Of a stretch of DNA of 64,000 bases, positions 13,283 to 26,035 are shown piece after piece. The notes below the pieces were generated by a model. The model worked only from the letters and a program-made list of their open reading frames with translations. It did no database searches and was not told the origin of the DNA. A program made the position numbers and the translations under genes. Source of the stretch: Xestospongia muta (Eukaryota; Porifera; Demospongiae; Haplosclerida; Petrosiidae). The stretch's first letter is position 1, and each line of letters begins with the position of its first letter. The stretch is from contig OY848927.1 of NCBI GenBank assembly GCA_963693285.1, forward strand, positions 2,420,501 to 2,484,500, given 5' to 3'.

Positions 13283-13520
13283 TTAACACAAGGGTCCAAT
13301 TCAAGTTAGTACTCTTTCAACAGAACAATGATGCAGCCACGTTGTATTAATACTTCCAAGATTGTGACTCAGCAACAATGTTGTTTCTTAGTATAGGAGG
13401 GTATTTCCATATAAGGCATATTATGATTATTAAAATTATTTACTTATTAACCATTCTGTTCATGGAAAAGCAAACATAACAAGAAAAATGTAACAAATTA
13501 CAGTGTTTTCATAAGTTACT

Positions 13521-14330
13521 TCACTTCTTGTAGTGGATTTTAACTGAATCAATGATTAAATTAGCCAACTGAAGTGTAGCACCAGTGATCACATTTGAAT
13601 CCTCGGGATCATCTTCAGTTGGTGTCAAATCACCAGCTTCTATATCACTACTAACTTCAGTCACTGATGAATTGTCAGTGATAAGACTTTGTTTATCATC
13701 ATCTTCTTCATATGGTATGTCACCATCTTTTGCTACATTGTCTTCTTTAGGGATATATTCCTTACAATTGTGTCCCAGTTCTTGACACATTTGACAACGA
13801 GCTTGATCATGTGGTTCTTTAGCTTGATATCCAGGACTTGGTTGTAGTGGACGAAGACTGGTTGGATGAACCATTAAATTGCATACTCTGCATTGCTGCC
13901 CTTTCCCTTCCCAAGCATTACCACTGTACCATTTACGAACACATTTCCCACAAAAGAATTCCCCAAACATTCGTCTTGGCTTTCTAAGATCCTAACCAAA
14001 ATGGTTAGACAAAATGACACTTTCCATCATACCTTGCAGTAGCCTGAATTGTACTAATAACACATCATGATAATAAATAATTAGAGTGACCTCTTTTTTA
14101 TATGGGAGTAGAAATTCGTTACATTGTTCTCCTTGACATTTTTTCCTACCACCAGATGTTTTCCTAACTTTCCATTTCTCTCCACACTTTTCACACTTGT
14201 ATTTGGCCACAAAGAGCTATAGGAAATGTTATGTCATTGACTATGTGAACAAGAACACATATCTTACCAATGGACGCCTTGATTTATTAGAATAATTGTA
14301 TTCTTGGTCATCAAATCCACCAGTAGCCAT
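13521..14330 (-). CDS. SHFL-like two-ribbon zinc protein with acidic tail, C type, copy 2 (219 aa)
   Basis: Exons 14268-14330, 14091-14216 and 13521-13991, all phase 0. Residues 22-63 form ribbon 1 (AKYKCEKCGEKWKVRK..CQGEQC). Ribbon 2 follows (MFGEFFCGKCVRKWYSGNAW..QQCRVC, then VHPTSLRPL and DQARCQMCQELGHNC). A Glu/Asp-rich tail of about 75 residues follows. SHFL (C19orf66, Shiftless), a vertebrate RNA-binding inhibitor of programmed -1 frameshifting and of many viruses, has the same plan: a CxxC-W-C-C ribbon, a second ribbon with VYP-like spacing, and an acidic tail. Homology is judged by pattern only; ZAR1 or RTP families are alternatives. An equivalent function in this organism is unproven. 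Confidence 0.75.
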
Positions 14331-14642
14331 TATTAGAATTACACTCACACACTATTTACAAAAGTGTCTCGTCATCCTGACTACATACCAATCCCTTCTG
14401 CTGAATCAGTTGTCAGCACAATATGAATTTTTAATTAACTTCTGAGGTACACTACTATGTTCCAAAATAAAATGTAAATACTCAAGGCCAAGTACTATGA
14501 ATATTATTATCCCTGATAATGAATATTCAAAATTACATAAGAAAACAAGTATAGCTTCTTTCAAGTCATTATACAAAAATACAAAATACAAGTTGTACAA
14601 AAATGTGGGTATAATGTAATCAGCAATTAATATGTACAATAT

Positions 14643-15502
14643 CTAAATGTTACTCTTATTGTGGGCCCTGGATACATCAGATATCATCATATCAGATAAC
14701 TTTTGAGCAGCACCAGTGATCAAGTCTTCAGTATCAGGATCATCTTCAGTTGGTGTCTGATCACCATCAATGGCAGGAGGTGTAAGAGACTCCTCTCTAA
14801 CACTACTAACTTCAGTCACTGATGAGTTCTCAGTAATAACACTTTGTTCGTCATCATCTTCATCAGATAGATCAATATCTTGAGGAACATAATTCTTACA
14901 ATTACGTCCCAGTTCTTGACACATTTGACAACGAGCTTGATCATGTGGCTCTTTAGCTTGATATCCAGATCTTGGTTTAAGTGGTCGAAGTTTATATGGT
15001 TGTATCATCCTTCCACATTGTCGACACTCTTGCCCTTTGCCTTCCCAACCATTACCACTGTACCATTTGCGATCACACTCATCACAAAAGAATTCTCCAA
15101 ACATACGCCTTGGTCTTAGCATCATATCAACTCGGCATACTCTACAGTAAGGGACATCATTGACTTCGCTAGCACAGCATTTCCTTTTGATCACATATTT
15201 GCATTCAGGGCATTGATAGATTGCAAGTTTATCAATAATCTAATGATAAAAAGTAGTAAGAGGTATCTTTATATTATCATAGACCTCTTTCTTATATGGT
15301 AACATAGAGTGTGGACAGTTTTTCCCTTGGCATTGTTTCCAGCCACCAGTAGATTTTCGAACTTTCCATTTCTCTCCACATACGTCACACTTGTACTTTG
15401 CTACATAGAGCTACAAGGAATAGTACATAAGACAAGAATGGTTATAGGAAAGTCAAAATACGGTCCTTATGGTTACACGTAACTTACAGGTGGAGTGGCC
15501 AT
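14643..15502 (-). CDS. Three-ribbon SHFL/ZAR1-like zinc protein with acidic tail, G type (245 aa)
   Basis: Exons 15488-15502, 15285-15410 and 14643-15239. It starts MATPP. Ribbon 1 is AKYKCDVCGEKWKVRK..CQGKNC; ribbon 2 is YQCPECKYVIKRKCC..PYCRVC; ribbon 3 is FGEFFCDECDRKWYSGNGW..QECRQC with DQARCQMCQELGRNC. An acidic Ser/Thr-rich tail completes it. In the unit 2 copy (27933-28850) an intron separates ribbons 2 and 3; here the coding sequence runs straight from VDMML to RPRRMFGEF, so an intron and a few codons are gone. It is the largest intact member of the cluster. Confidence 0.75.
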
Positions 15503-15704
15503 AATCTTCACTTGTACTAGCTTGAGTTTACTGTGTATCTAGTTTTTTTTATATAATAACAGGTGAATTACCTCCCTTAGTAGTAATTACATGTTATGTC
15601 AGTTATTCACGTGAACGAAGGTTGACTTAGTCATAACTATTTTGCTGCTTGGAAAATAACATTCATAACTTTAATGAATATAATTAATTAGGCTATGATT
15701 GTTG

Positions 15705-18615
15705 TTATTCAGGAATCAAACTGGGTCTAGTTTTAATGACAGGATCTTCCCCTCTAGTCCAAACAGCATATGGAAATCCATCATATACTTCACCAGTTCT
15801 AGTGTCTGTACATTTTCTGACAGTACTACTAGCTCCAGTATTACCCTAGAGAAAGCAGTATCAATATTGGTTAATACATAATACAATACCTACCTTACAA
15901 TCAATGGCAATAAGTCCTGCTTCAAACCAACTCCCTTTTATTGTAATAATATTTTTAAGGACATTATCACACGCTTCTTGAGGTGTACAACCTTGCCTCA
16001 TTAATTGTACAACTTGGAAGCTAGGAGAGAATTGCATCAGTTTTTCACCATCACCAGTAGCTAATAATAGTTACAAATTAACATTAATTACTACTAATAC
16101 ATTATACCTGCTGCAGCTCCAATCTAATGAAAATAAAGTCCCTCGTAAAGTGAACTACAAATTATTCGATTTTAATTTAGAACCTTACTGTCAGCATAAT
16201 AGCCACACCCAGGAAAAGGGGAGTCCCCTACTCTCCCAGGTAACTTGAAGGGAGGACCAGAAGTTGAGACTCCAGCTACCACCTCACCTTGAAGGTCAAG
16301 ACAAAGAACATCTATGAAAAAAGAGTAACTCTATAACATTCCACATACACATGCTAAATGAAAATATGTAGAATCTCAACAATAGATACTTTGAATTTTC
16401 TTTCTAATCATTGAAAACAAATTGAGAGCTTTGAAATTTGAATACATACTGAATTTAGAGTATTATATTGACACTAATATAGAAGATTCAATTCTAAACA
16501 TAATTAATATCATTTACTTTCCATTGTTCCTGTTTTGCTTTATAACAAGAACTAAGTAGCTACCATATTTTACAAAGTAGACTAATGTGAAATGGGAGAG
16601 ATAGTAGAAAAACAAGACTGGTATTAATCAGTAGCTGTCAATCAGACATCTGTTCTATCTATTAAGTCAAAACAGACTGTGATATGAGACAATACTATAA
16701 CACTACAACATGTACACATGTAGTCACGTCATGTGCTTACATAACGTGTCATGATTAGAGTCATTCTCTAAAGGTGAGTACTGGCTGGTCAAATAGTTCT
16801 GAAAGAGAGAGAACATAACAATATGACGGTCTTGATAATGGCATGTTCAATAGTAAAAACATGTTCTTACTGTAACACTAACAGTCAAAAATCAATTAGA
16901 TCTTTTAAGAAGTCATGTTAAAAGGAATAGCATTAACAATCTAGACCATATCTTAATGACTTGTCAATAGATACTACATAAAAGTTATAGATATTTCATT
17001 TAACATTATCCACAATGAGACAATGTCCAATTCTTCTAAGTATATAAAAAGAACACTTAAAGATATTAGATCCTTCTTTGAATGATATAAACAAGGTCTT
17101 GACAACAATTACACCAAAGAAAATCTTGACGTGTATAATGACAACAAGCATACCTCATAAGTTCTTTTAGTCTCTGGTACTAATAATGTGTCATTCATTT
17201 CCAGTACAAAACCATTCCTATTAGCATAGTCAGTAGCTCCAGGACCCACCAGTACATTATGTGGACAATGTTCCATAATATGTCTGGCTACAGAGATAGG
17301 ACAAGCATATCTATAAAGTGAAAGTATATTATAAATGAAATGTTACCAACACAACTAGTTTGGGTAAATGCTACTTAGTACACAACTTTGTTATTTGTTT
17401 GCAGAATATATGAAGGGCTGTCAAGTGTTGTTATGTTATATAGCTTCACACAATAAGAGTTTGTTTATACTTTATGAACTAGGAGTATATACATGATAAT
17501 AGTCACATGACATTGGTCCAAAAGTGAAAACAGATTATATTTACTTGATTTAGGAAGATTCATTGCTTTGCAAGCGTAAAAATAGTAATCAACTACTTTG
17601 TTGAGGTAGGCATATAGAATTCTACACAGCACTTAATTTAAACATAAATAAATAGGATTCTGAAAACTCTTCACAAGTATTTTATAAGTGTGTGATTGTA
17701 TTGTATGAGGAATTGCATTGATTACGTCCAGATTTGAGATTAAATGGACCTAGATTTGGAAGAAAAACACAAGTTTTAAAACTTGTAAAGTGATATTCAC
17801 ATGACAGTATCAGGTGTCATTGGGACAGACCAATTTGTTGATTTGGGAGTGGTATTGTAACTTTATAGTTAAGTGACATTATGTAAGTTGTTATATATGT
17901 TCTTATAATTGGAGGCACAGATCACTACATTTCCTTGCGTAGATGATGCCCTCAAATAGTTTCTACCCTCAAATAGTAGCCTCTCTTTATTTGTATTGCA
18001 TGTAAATTCATGCCAACCTTGAATTAATACCACACAGTGAAAGTGTCTACAGCTTGTTTAACTATCATAACCTAGCTGATAACAGAGTTTTAAAGCTACA
18101 GTTTATTACAATGGTTCAGGATCAAGGGCTAGTTTCTGGCTTTAATTATTCCTCTATTTAAATACCATCCTTGAATAGTAGCCCCCCACCTTTTGGATCT
18201 GAACTAAAATATACACTGCAGCTCTTATTTGAGAAATACAGTATCAATTACAATTTTTTACATACTAACAACACACCCTTCCAATGCACATACAGCTCCT
18301 ATTGCAAAGTCACGCCCCCTCATTATCCCAGCATCTAGTTGAACAATTCCTTTGCTGTTAGGGTAACATCCACGTCCAATATAATATATACCAGTAGTAG
18401 GATCATCTTCTACACCTAAGAGATTGTAGTTAATCTAAGTTTACACAAGTATATTACACCAATTATAATCAGTATATATATGTGGTCTCTTCAATTTTAC
18501 TCTTACTATTAACGGCTCTCTCTACTGCTTCTATACAATTTGTTCCTTTATTTATCAGCGGTCCAGCTACCCTCACGGCTTCTAAACCAAAACTCCAAGT
18601 TGCAATACAACTCAT
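15705..18615 (-). CDS. AGA: Aspartylglucosaminidase-like Ntn hydrolase, copy A (304 aa)
   Basis: Glycosylasparaginase-family enzymes cleave the GlcNAc-Asn bond in lysosomal glycoprotein breakdown after self-cleavage at a Thr. Eight exons on the minus strand: 18507-18615, 18277-18415, 17154-17310, 16741-16798, 16184-16311, 16108-16123, 15894-16060 and 15705-15845. The joined frame keeps HDT at residues 151-153 (Thr153 = autocleavage nucleophile), [16 protein letters not shown] and [12 protein letters not shown] (substrate-binding RVGD and TG), and MQFSPSFQ. Exon 6 is only 16 nt. No signal peptide is visible at [10 protein letters not shown], so an upstream exon may be missing, or the protein may differ from the lysosomal enzyme. 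Copies B and C lie in unit 2. Confidence 0.85.
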
Positions 18616-18913
18616 TACCAACGGTCAAGTTTAATTATTAACCCTTCTTTTACTTATTAATTAACTTAATTTTAATAATTATTATTATTTGCCAAAAACA
18701 GAGAAGGATTTGCATAGTATTGGGTAAGAAAAAAGGAATTAAATTAAGAATTAACGAAAAATATATCTACTGTCGCTGTCCATTGTCAAATGTGCATTTA
18801 GTTCTGTTACAAAGATAATAAATTTGCTATAATGATAATCACGAGGACAGAATATACACACACTATATATACTTAACACAGTATACAAGACTTGTTAATA
18901 TGCAAGATTTGTC
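18616..18913. other. Spacer between AGA copy A and truncated silicatein
   Basis: AT-rich, no coding exon seen. It is matched by 35282-35579 in unit 2. Confidence 0.5.
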
Positions 18914-19499
18914 CTACAATGTAGGAAAACTAGCATGTGTAGCAATGCCACATTGGTTAGACTTCCCTTTGGTCATCATTATATAGCCACGGATGCCCCA
19001 GTTAGGTCCCCAGCTGTTCTTAAGGAGCCAGTAAGGTCGACCAGAAGACGTTCCATAACCAATAAGAACCATGGCATGGCTTAATTTACTCCAAGAACAA
19101 TTGGGTACATTAAGAACACCATATTTGTAGAACTGAAGAAAAACATGATTTTGTCTTAATTTACTTTTTTCAGTCCTTACTTGGAATGAACTCGGACTTG
19201 CATCAATGTATACTGCAATAGGACCAGCAGTAGCAAGAGCTGAAGCTAATGAGGACTCATCCCCACTAGAGATAGTGACAATACCAGTAGCTGTAGCTCC
19301 AATACCATTGGATTTGAACTTGCAGTAATATTGCTGTGGGGGAGAGTTGTGAACAATTGTTTTAGCATATTATAAAATGAATTCATTACCCTTGAAACAT
19401 AGGGGTAAGTGTTACCAGTATCAAGACCTCCATTATCAATGACATACATGAAAGCATTATTAACATCTCCACAAGAGCAGCCATGATTACCATATGGAA
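18914..19499 (-). pseudogene. Silicatein, 5'-truncated copy (exons 4-6 only)
   Basis: Exons 19390-19499, 19181-19333 and 18914-19132 match the last three exons of the complete silicatein at 35580-37268 ([42 protein letters not shown]). Homology stops just past the donor site of exon 3, near 19555. The signal peptide, propeptide and nucleophile exon are all missing. The remaining reading frames are uninterrupted, which suggests a fairly recent truncation. Confidence 0.85.
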
Positions 19500-19555
19500 C
19501 TACATATATAAAGATAAATAGACACTGTGTTATACATACAGCTCTAACCTGAGAT

Positions 19556-19979
19556 ATAGAGTCAATGAACAATCTCACCTTGTTACCAAGCATCAAACAA
19601 CTTTGCACAAGGAACTATTATAACAACTGCATGAGTTGCAACAAAGTGTTACTTCTGCCAGACATGCTACCCAATTTCTAAGCAGTTGAATCTGATTGGT
19701 CAATTGAAACTTAATCAATTGTGACTTTTGCTAGACCTTTATCATGCATCCAGTAAGGAGGAGAGCTATAACTTGATAGCTACAGAGTAATGCAATAATT
19801 GGTTCTAAATATGCAGGATTTGTATTATAAATCCTATTGTGTTTCAAGGTGTTAGATTCACTTTCAAAGTTATGATAAAATAATATATTAATGTCAATTA
19901 CTACATTCAGTTGATTTAGGGCAATCTAGTTAAGATTAACAATTATTATTGACTTTAATTGACATTTATTAATCCATAG
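19556..19979. other. Junction of the two segmental-duplication units
   Basis: Sequence between the point where silicatein homology ends and the first recognisable SMPD1 exon. No exon or named repeat is recognised. The missing 5' exons of both flanking genes show that both were cut at or near this junction. Confidence 0.55.
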
Positions 19980-22658
19980 CCAATAGCTGCTAAAAACAGG
20001 ATACTTCATCTCTCAGACTTTCATTATGACCCAGAGTATACCCCTGGACTAACTAATGATTGTGGAGAACCATTGTGTTGTCGACCTCCGAATCCTCCTG
20101 GTACTAGCCATATGACTAGACTCATGTAACCAGTCCCTTTTATTTACAAGGACTGGCTACATGAGACTACATTACTCAATGATTATTTTGTAGGTAATAC
20201 AAGTAGTAACAAAGCAGGTTACTGGGGAGATTATGCTTGTGATCTCCCATTGTGGACATTGGAAAACCTCTTACAGCATTTGGCCAATAAAAGTGATGAG
20301 GTTAGTGTATAATAAGCTTATAAATTGAATAAATGTAATTATAGTTTGATTGGATATATTGGACTGGAGATATCCCAGCACATAATGTATGGAACCAGTC
20401 ACGTGAAGATCAGTTAGATGTGTTAAAGCAATGTGTTAAACTATTGAATAAATACTTGCCAGACAAAGTAGTGTTTCCATCTCTTGGTAACCATGAGAGT
20501 GCCCCTGTTAATAGGTTAGTTAATTAAGTAATTGTCAATATTTAAATAAACTTTCTATAGTTTTCCTCCTCCTTATATTACTGATTTTAACTCTAATGAT
20601 TGGTTATTACAAGCTTCAGCAGAAGAATGGTCAATATGGTTACCACCAGATGCATTAGATACTATTAAAAGGTATATATTGTGTTATCATCTAACATGAG
20701 TTAAGTATGTTATAGAGTGCCCCTGTTAATAGGTTAGTTAATTAAGTAATTGTCAATATTTAAATAAACTTTCTATAGTTTTCCTCCTCCTTATATTACT
20801 GATTTTAACTCTAATGATTGGTTATTACAAGCTTCAGCAGAAGAATGGTCAATATGGTTACCACCAGATGCATTAGATACTATTAAAAGGTATATATTGT
20901 GTTATCATCTAACATGAGTTAAGTATGTTATAGAGGAGGGTTTTACTTGGTACTTGTCCGAGGTAATTTACTTGTTATATCACTTCAAACCAATTATTGC
21001 AATAATGGTAATTGGTGGCTACTGATTAATGGGACTGACCCTGCTAATCAATTACATTGTCTTGTCAACGAGCTTCAGTCTGCAGAAGACAAACATGAAA
21101 AGGTTCATATTATTGGTCATATTCCAGCTGGTCATGGAGATTGTATCAAAACATGGAGTTATAACTATCACAAAATAATTAACCGGTAAATAATCATTAA
21201 ATAACTTGTTAGTTTTACTATTGATTAGATATACAGCAACAGTTGTTGGTCAGTTCTTTGGTCATACCCATCTAGATGAATTTGAAGTATTTTATGACGA
21301 AACAAATACCACTTTACCAGTCAAGTGAGGATTTTTCTTTTTTACTCAATCTTATTATATAAAAACTCTATTGTAGTTTTGTTGCTATGGGTCCAAGTGT
21401 CACTACATACTCGAACTATAATATGGGATATCGTATCTACATTATTGATGGAGACTATGCTGAAACTACTAATGTAAGCTTATTGGTAACTGCCATACAG
21501 CTTTAGTTATTATACAGTGTTGTTTTAGAAAACTAAAACTAAAACTAGTTTTAGTAATGGATAATAATTTTGGTAAACTAAAATTGCAACTAATACTAAA
21601 ACTATTCACACGAGATCAACTAAACTAAACTAAAACTAAAACTTTTTCACTGACTAAAAGTATAACTAAACTAAAACTATTGATGTTATATATATTAGTT
21701 TTTGTACATCAACTTTTTACATATTCACTGAGGTATTCACACATAAAGAGACGTCAATTCAAAGATGAATTGTCACTATCAATAGACTTTCTTTTAGTCT
21801 ACACCATTTCAAAGTTGACATTTGGACTGTTCTTCATGATGGCTGTTGCTCCTGTCATCATTCTTGGGATGTGATCACAATGTTTATTCAAAAAAGCTAT
21901 GATACTAAAATTAAAACTAAGTTTAAAGAAGCTAGGCTACTAAAACTATAATTAAACCAAAAAGTCACAGTACCTACCAAAACCAAAAATAAAACTGAAA
22001 GAAACTTCATTTCTATACCGAAACTAATACTAATACTAAAATGTATTCCAATACCAAAACAATACTGGATTATAAGTCTATTGTGAATGATGATGCTATC
22101 TATTTTCAGAGTTTACTAGACTTTGAAGTGTTCTATATGAATGTCACTGATGCCAACTTACATAATGAACCAAAATGGATACGAGAATACTCTGCAAGTC
22201 AAGATTATCATATGGATCACTGCTTCCCTCAAGACTTTGACGATCTCATTAAACGATTTGAAAAGGATGATACATTATTTCAGAAATACTACAAGTTAGT
22301 TTCAATAATATTTCTAAAATGACCAACCAAAATTAGCTGTGTAATAAAATGACTATAATCCAAATTACCAGTACAATGCTTAAAAGGGTCTTGGTATGTA
22401 AGTAGCGTTAATACAATCATTGTAATAGATATGTCATTAGTAAGTGCATATTATTATTCTTTTATTATCTTTGATTATAGCCATATGAGCAGGATGCATC
22501 CTTCTACTCCATATTTTTTGTATGTTAATTGTAAGTTTTATTTAATATGTGCAATGAAGACAAGCCGATCTGGTGATCATAGCCTATGTGACAACTTACC
22601 TGAGGGATTAACTCTCCAAGATATTCACTTAAAGCTACAAGAAATTCAAGCATGCTAA
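19980..22658 (+). CDS. SMPD1: Acid sphingomyelinase (SMPD1-type), unit 2, lacking 5' exons
   Basis: Exons 19980-20100, 20194-20300, 20345-20514, 20561-20671 (repeated at 20779-20889), 20934-21185, 21229-21324, 21377-21473, 22110-22294 and 22481-22658. Catalytic motifs are present: [35 protein letters not shown] and FGHTHLDEF. The N-terminal signal and saposin-B domain are not found upstream, where the truncated silicatein begins. The gene is thus either headless or starts from a distant exon. A 218-bp internal tandem duplication repeats one exon in frame. The last exon reads TPYFLYVNC where unit 1 has TPYCDVNC, losing a Cys. Confidence 0.85.
20496..20931. repeat. 218-bp tandem duplication inside the ASM gene
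   Basis: 20496-20713 and 20714-20931 are near-identical direct repeats joined at an AGAG microhomology. Each contains the end of one exon, an intron, and a full 111-nt exon that starts and ends in the same phase. Confidence 0.9.
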
Positions 22659-25342
22659 CCTAATACTTAGATGGAATTTTTTATCGGTGTGCAGATTTAT
22701 TTGTTTACCTGGAGCTAAAAAAAATTGCGTGCTAACCTAATTTTTAACTAGAAATACTTTTATCTGTGTGCTAATCATGTGTGCTAATAGTATGGTCATT
22801 CTAACTGTTTGTGACAAACAAGTTTTCCAATTGTTTTGATTGTTTGGTTGAAGTAGTATCACATAATGTTTGTTTGTGCTCTCATTTATATCGATATCTG
22901 GTACCCAATATCTGATGGCACAAACTAATACTTTTTATATCCATCTCTCCATAACTAATAATACCACACTGAATTGATTGCTTGAGACTTAACTATCATT
23001 CTATAGTAATGGTAATGTTTGGCTTGTTCTTCAGGATTTGCACTTTGTAATGTGTGAATAAAATAGTGAGACCATTCCATTTCTGTACACTTGGTTGCAA
23101 AGGAACACCATCACTGAAGACAAATGTGCTATAAAATGTAAGAAGTTGGATTGTTGTTTCTTCTATTATTTTCAACAGTGTGAACTATAGCATTTCCACA
23201 GCTTCCATATTTTTTGTGGGATAATTAACTCATCCACATCAATTGATACTAGATATTTTACTTAATAAAGATTGCAATAGATACATTCATTGACAGTTCC
23301 TGTCTGTCCCCAGTCTTCAGTAGTATAATTTGATATGAGTGATGGTTTGAAGTTCCAATCAAGTACATCTACAATTTCTTCTTTGATGGAAGGTGTCATA
23401 ATAGTGTAGTATGACTCAGAGACATTTTGTAAACATATGGTAATCTCTGCTCCTAGGGCTAAACTGAGCTCAACCTAATGAGCTAGTAACAGTGGATGGT
23501 TCATATTGAAGAGACCTGTAAACATTAAATTTTGTCTAGTATGTCACCTTGTATTAGTATTGCTTGTGTTTTGCTCAACCCAATGAGCTAGTAACTGTGG
23601 ATAGTTCATATTAAAGAGACCTTTATGTAGACACACACCAGACATTAAGTTTCTGTCTAGTTTGTCATCTTGTATTGGTATTGCTTGTGTAGATGATGAG
23701 GAGTCATTGAGATAGTTGGACAAGTCTTATGCATGAATTATCTTCAGTAGTATATTCTATGCATGATGACAGATATTTGCAATTAAATCTTGTCAATCTC
23801 TGTATGTTTTATTAAAAGATGGTTATATATAGAGTATGTAAAATCTCTGGTCATTTGCTATTCTTTCATTTACAGGGACATTCTTAACAAATTCACTTTG
23901 TGAAGAAGCAATTTCAAACATTTTTACAATTCTTGACTGAGGCTATCATGAAAATTCAGAAAATAGCTGACATCATCAGTCTTAGCATTTCAAGTAAATA
24001 TGTTTGTTTCAAAAGAACAATTCCTGAAAATATGCATGAAATATGCCCAAATAGCTAGTAAAGCAAGTACCAGGGGCAGGAAACATATACATAGATGTAA
24101 TAATAAAACTCCACAAATAGTATTAGTCTATAGTAGATACGTTAAAATAATATACATATAGCTGACTTTTTAGAGGAGGATTATTTTTGAGGTGGTACAT
24201 TGAAAAGAGGATTTGAAAATGGTCAAAAGTGTAGAGTAATTAGAAGACCACCTCTTAACACAGATTTTCAGTGCAAAAAAATTGGATCTTTTCAATTGCA
24301 ATTCTGTCTTTAGTGAAGTGAGGTATGCATAAATTAATAATCTTCTCACCAATATATATTCTTGAATTAGACCTCTTGAATATAGCTTAACAGAATTGGG
24401 AAGCAATGATTTGATCACTACCAAGTATATTAAAACCTTTTTCATAACAAAGCCCTTCATACTATTATACAAGTTAGCTTAGTAGACTCTAAATGACAAC
24501 CCTACCACATACTCAAGTTATAATTCAAACTGATCATAATCATAACGTTCTGTTTTCTTTTAGCTAACTTAGATAGAGATAACATAAACAAAATATTAAT
24601 TATAAAATTTAATCAAAGCTATTGCATTTTAGAGTAACTACATATAAGTCTAACTTAATAGATTGTGAACAGAGCACAAGATGAGTCATCTCATTTTACA
24701 TAGGCTTTAGCTGAACCTATTCCAGTTAGTGCTGTTTTAGTTTTTGTTTTTTACTTTTAGTTAGTATTAATAATATTAATTATTGAACAAAAATAACTAT
24801 AATTAACATAAGTAATCATAAAAAGATCAATATTAATCATGATTTAATTTTAGTTAGTTTTGCACCTGTTTTTAGCACACACAATAACTATTTGCTTTAT
24901 TAATTTTCTCTATAATTTATTAGCATACTACTGAATAATCTATTAGTTTTATACTACTTGTCAAGTGATGAAATCTGATTAGCTGACAGATGTTACAAAA
25001 AATGTATGTGCTACTTGGTTCTATTTATAGCGTATTGAAAGATTAATTATTCATTTCTATCATTGGTTCAACCTTTGTATGTATCAATTAGCCAGCAAAG
25101 TTATTGTTAGCTATAGTTAGTTTATAGTTAGTTATACAGTTAGTTATAGTTAGTTATAACAAGTTATAGTTAGTTAAGCTAGTTACAATTAGTTTTGCTC
25201 TCTCAGCAGCTATTTTTAGTTAGTTATAATTAGCTACACCATCCGTCTCAATGGTTCTAGTTAGTTAACTAAAATATAACTAGACAGAACTAAAACAGTT
25301 TTATTTTTAGTTATAGTTAACTAAAACAACACTAAAATTTCG
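22659..25342. other. Intergenic region of unit 2, counterpart of 1569-4494
   Basis: No coding exon recognised. It follows the unit 1 sequence closely with scattered small deletions, for example loss of about 130 bases after 22770. Confidence 0.55.
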
Positions 25343-25607
25343 GGTGCTTCTGGTGTAACTTGACTGATGATATAACATGTCCTATGATGACATCACTGTG
25401 TGTCATACAGTCAGGGGCGGATCTAGAAAAAATTGGTTGGGTGGGCCCACAGACCAAAAACATTCAGGGGGGTCTGGGGCAGCCCCCCAGGAAAATTTTG
25501 AAATTACCCCTTTAGAAAGTCAATCTGGTACAATTGGAGAACCAATGTGACTACAATAATATGCTGCTGATATATCATTTCAAAGAAAAAAAGGTAAAGC
25601 CTATAAG
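25343..25607. mobile_element. Truncated remains of nested MITEs (A and CAGGGG type)
   Basis: Starts with cgggtgcttctggtgtaact (family A) and continues into caggggcggatctagaaaaa (hAT-like MITE, from about 25412). The hAT-like part stops within 'ataagtc' near 25608, where it is joined to sequence equivalent to 9898 in unit 1. This marks the large deletion that shortened the zinc-ribbon cluster in unit 2. Confidence 0.65.
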
Positions 25608-26035
25608 TCTTACTATCTAGCAACAAAGCCCCTTGTTTAGAATTAGACATGAAAAAACACTCTGTATAGTCTAACTAGAAACTTAGCATTGGAAAGTCTT
25701 AGGCAGTGGTCATTACTTATAGTCTGTAATGTGATAAATGCTCAGGTACTTTGATGTATTATTTTAGAGCTCATTAAATTGACACTTTGACAGACTAATA
25801 TACAATGTCTTCTTGTATTTCATCCAAATCAAATCCTTGGTGCTTACATATCAGTTTAATCAAAGATTTGATACACTATATAATTATACTGACTGCTATG
25901 TTGGAGGAAATAATATACAGTGGTAGCCAACAAAAGATCTGTTTAGGTGCATATGCTAATAATTAATAATTATTTTTATTAAAAGTTATAAACATTGTTA
26001 ACAAAAAATGTACCACAACATCAGCCAAAGTATTG

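Noticed and set aside
15699..15881. Open frame on the plus strand repeated at 29045-29227 and 32360-32542
   Set aside because: It lies antisense to exon 8 of the AGA-like genes in all three copies; its conservation is explained by the gene on the other strand.
24170..24472. 100-codon minus-strand open frame
   Set aside because: No recognisable domain, AT-driven composition, and the homologous stretch in unit 1 (about 3350-3640) does not keep the frame.
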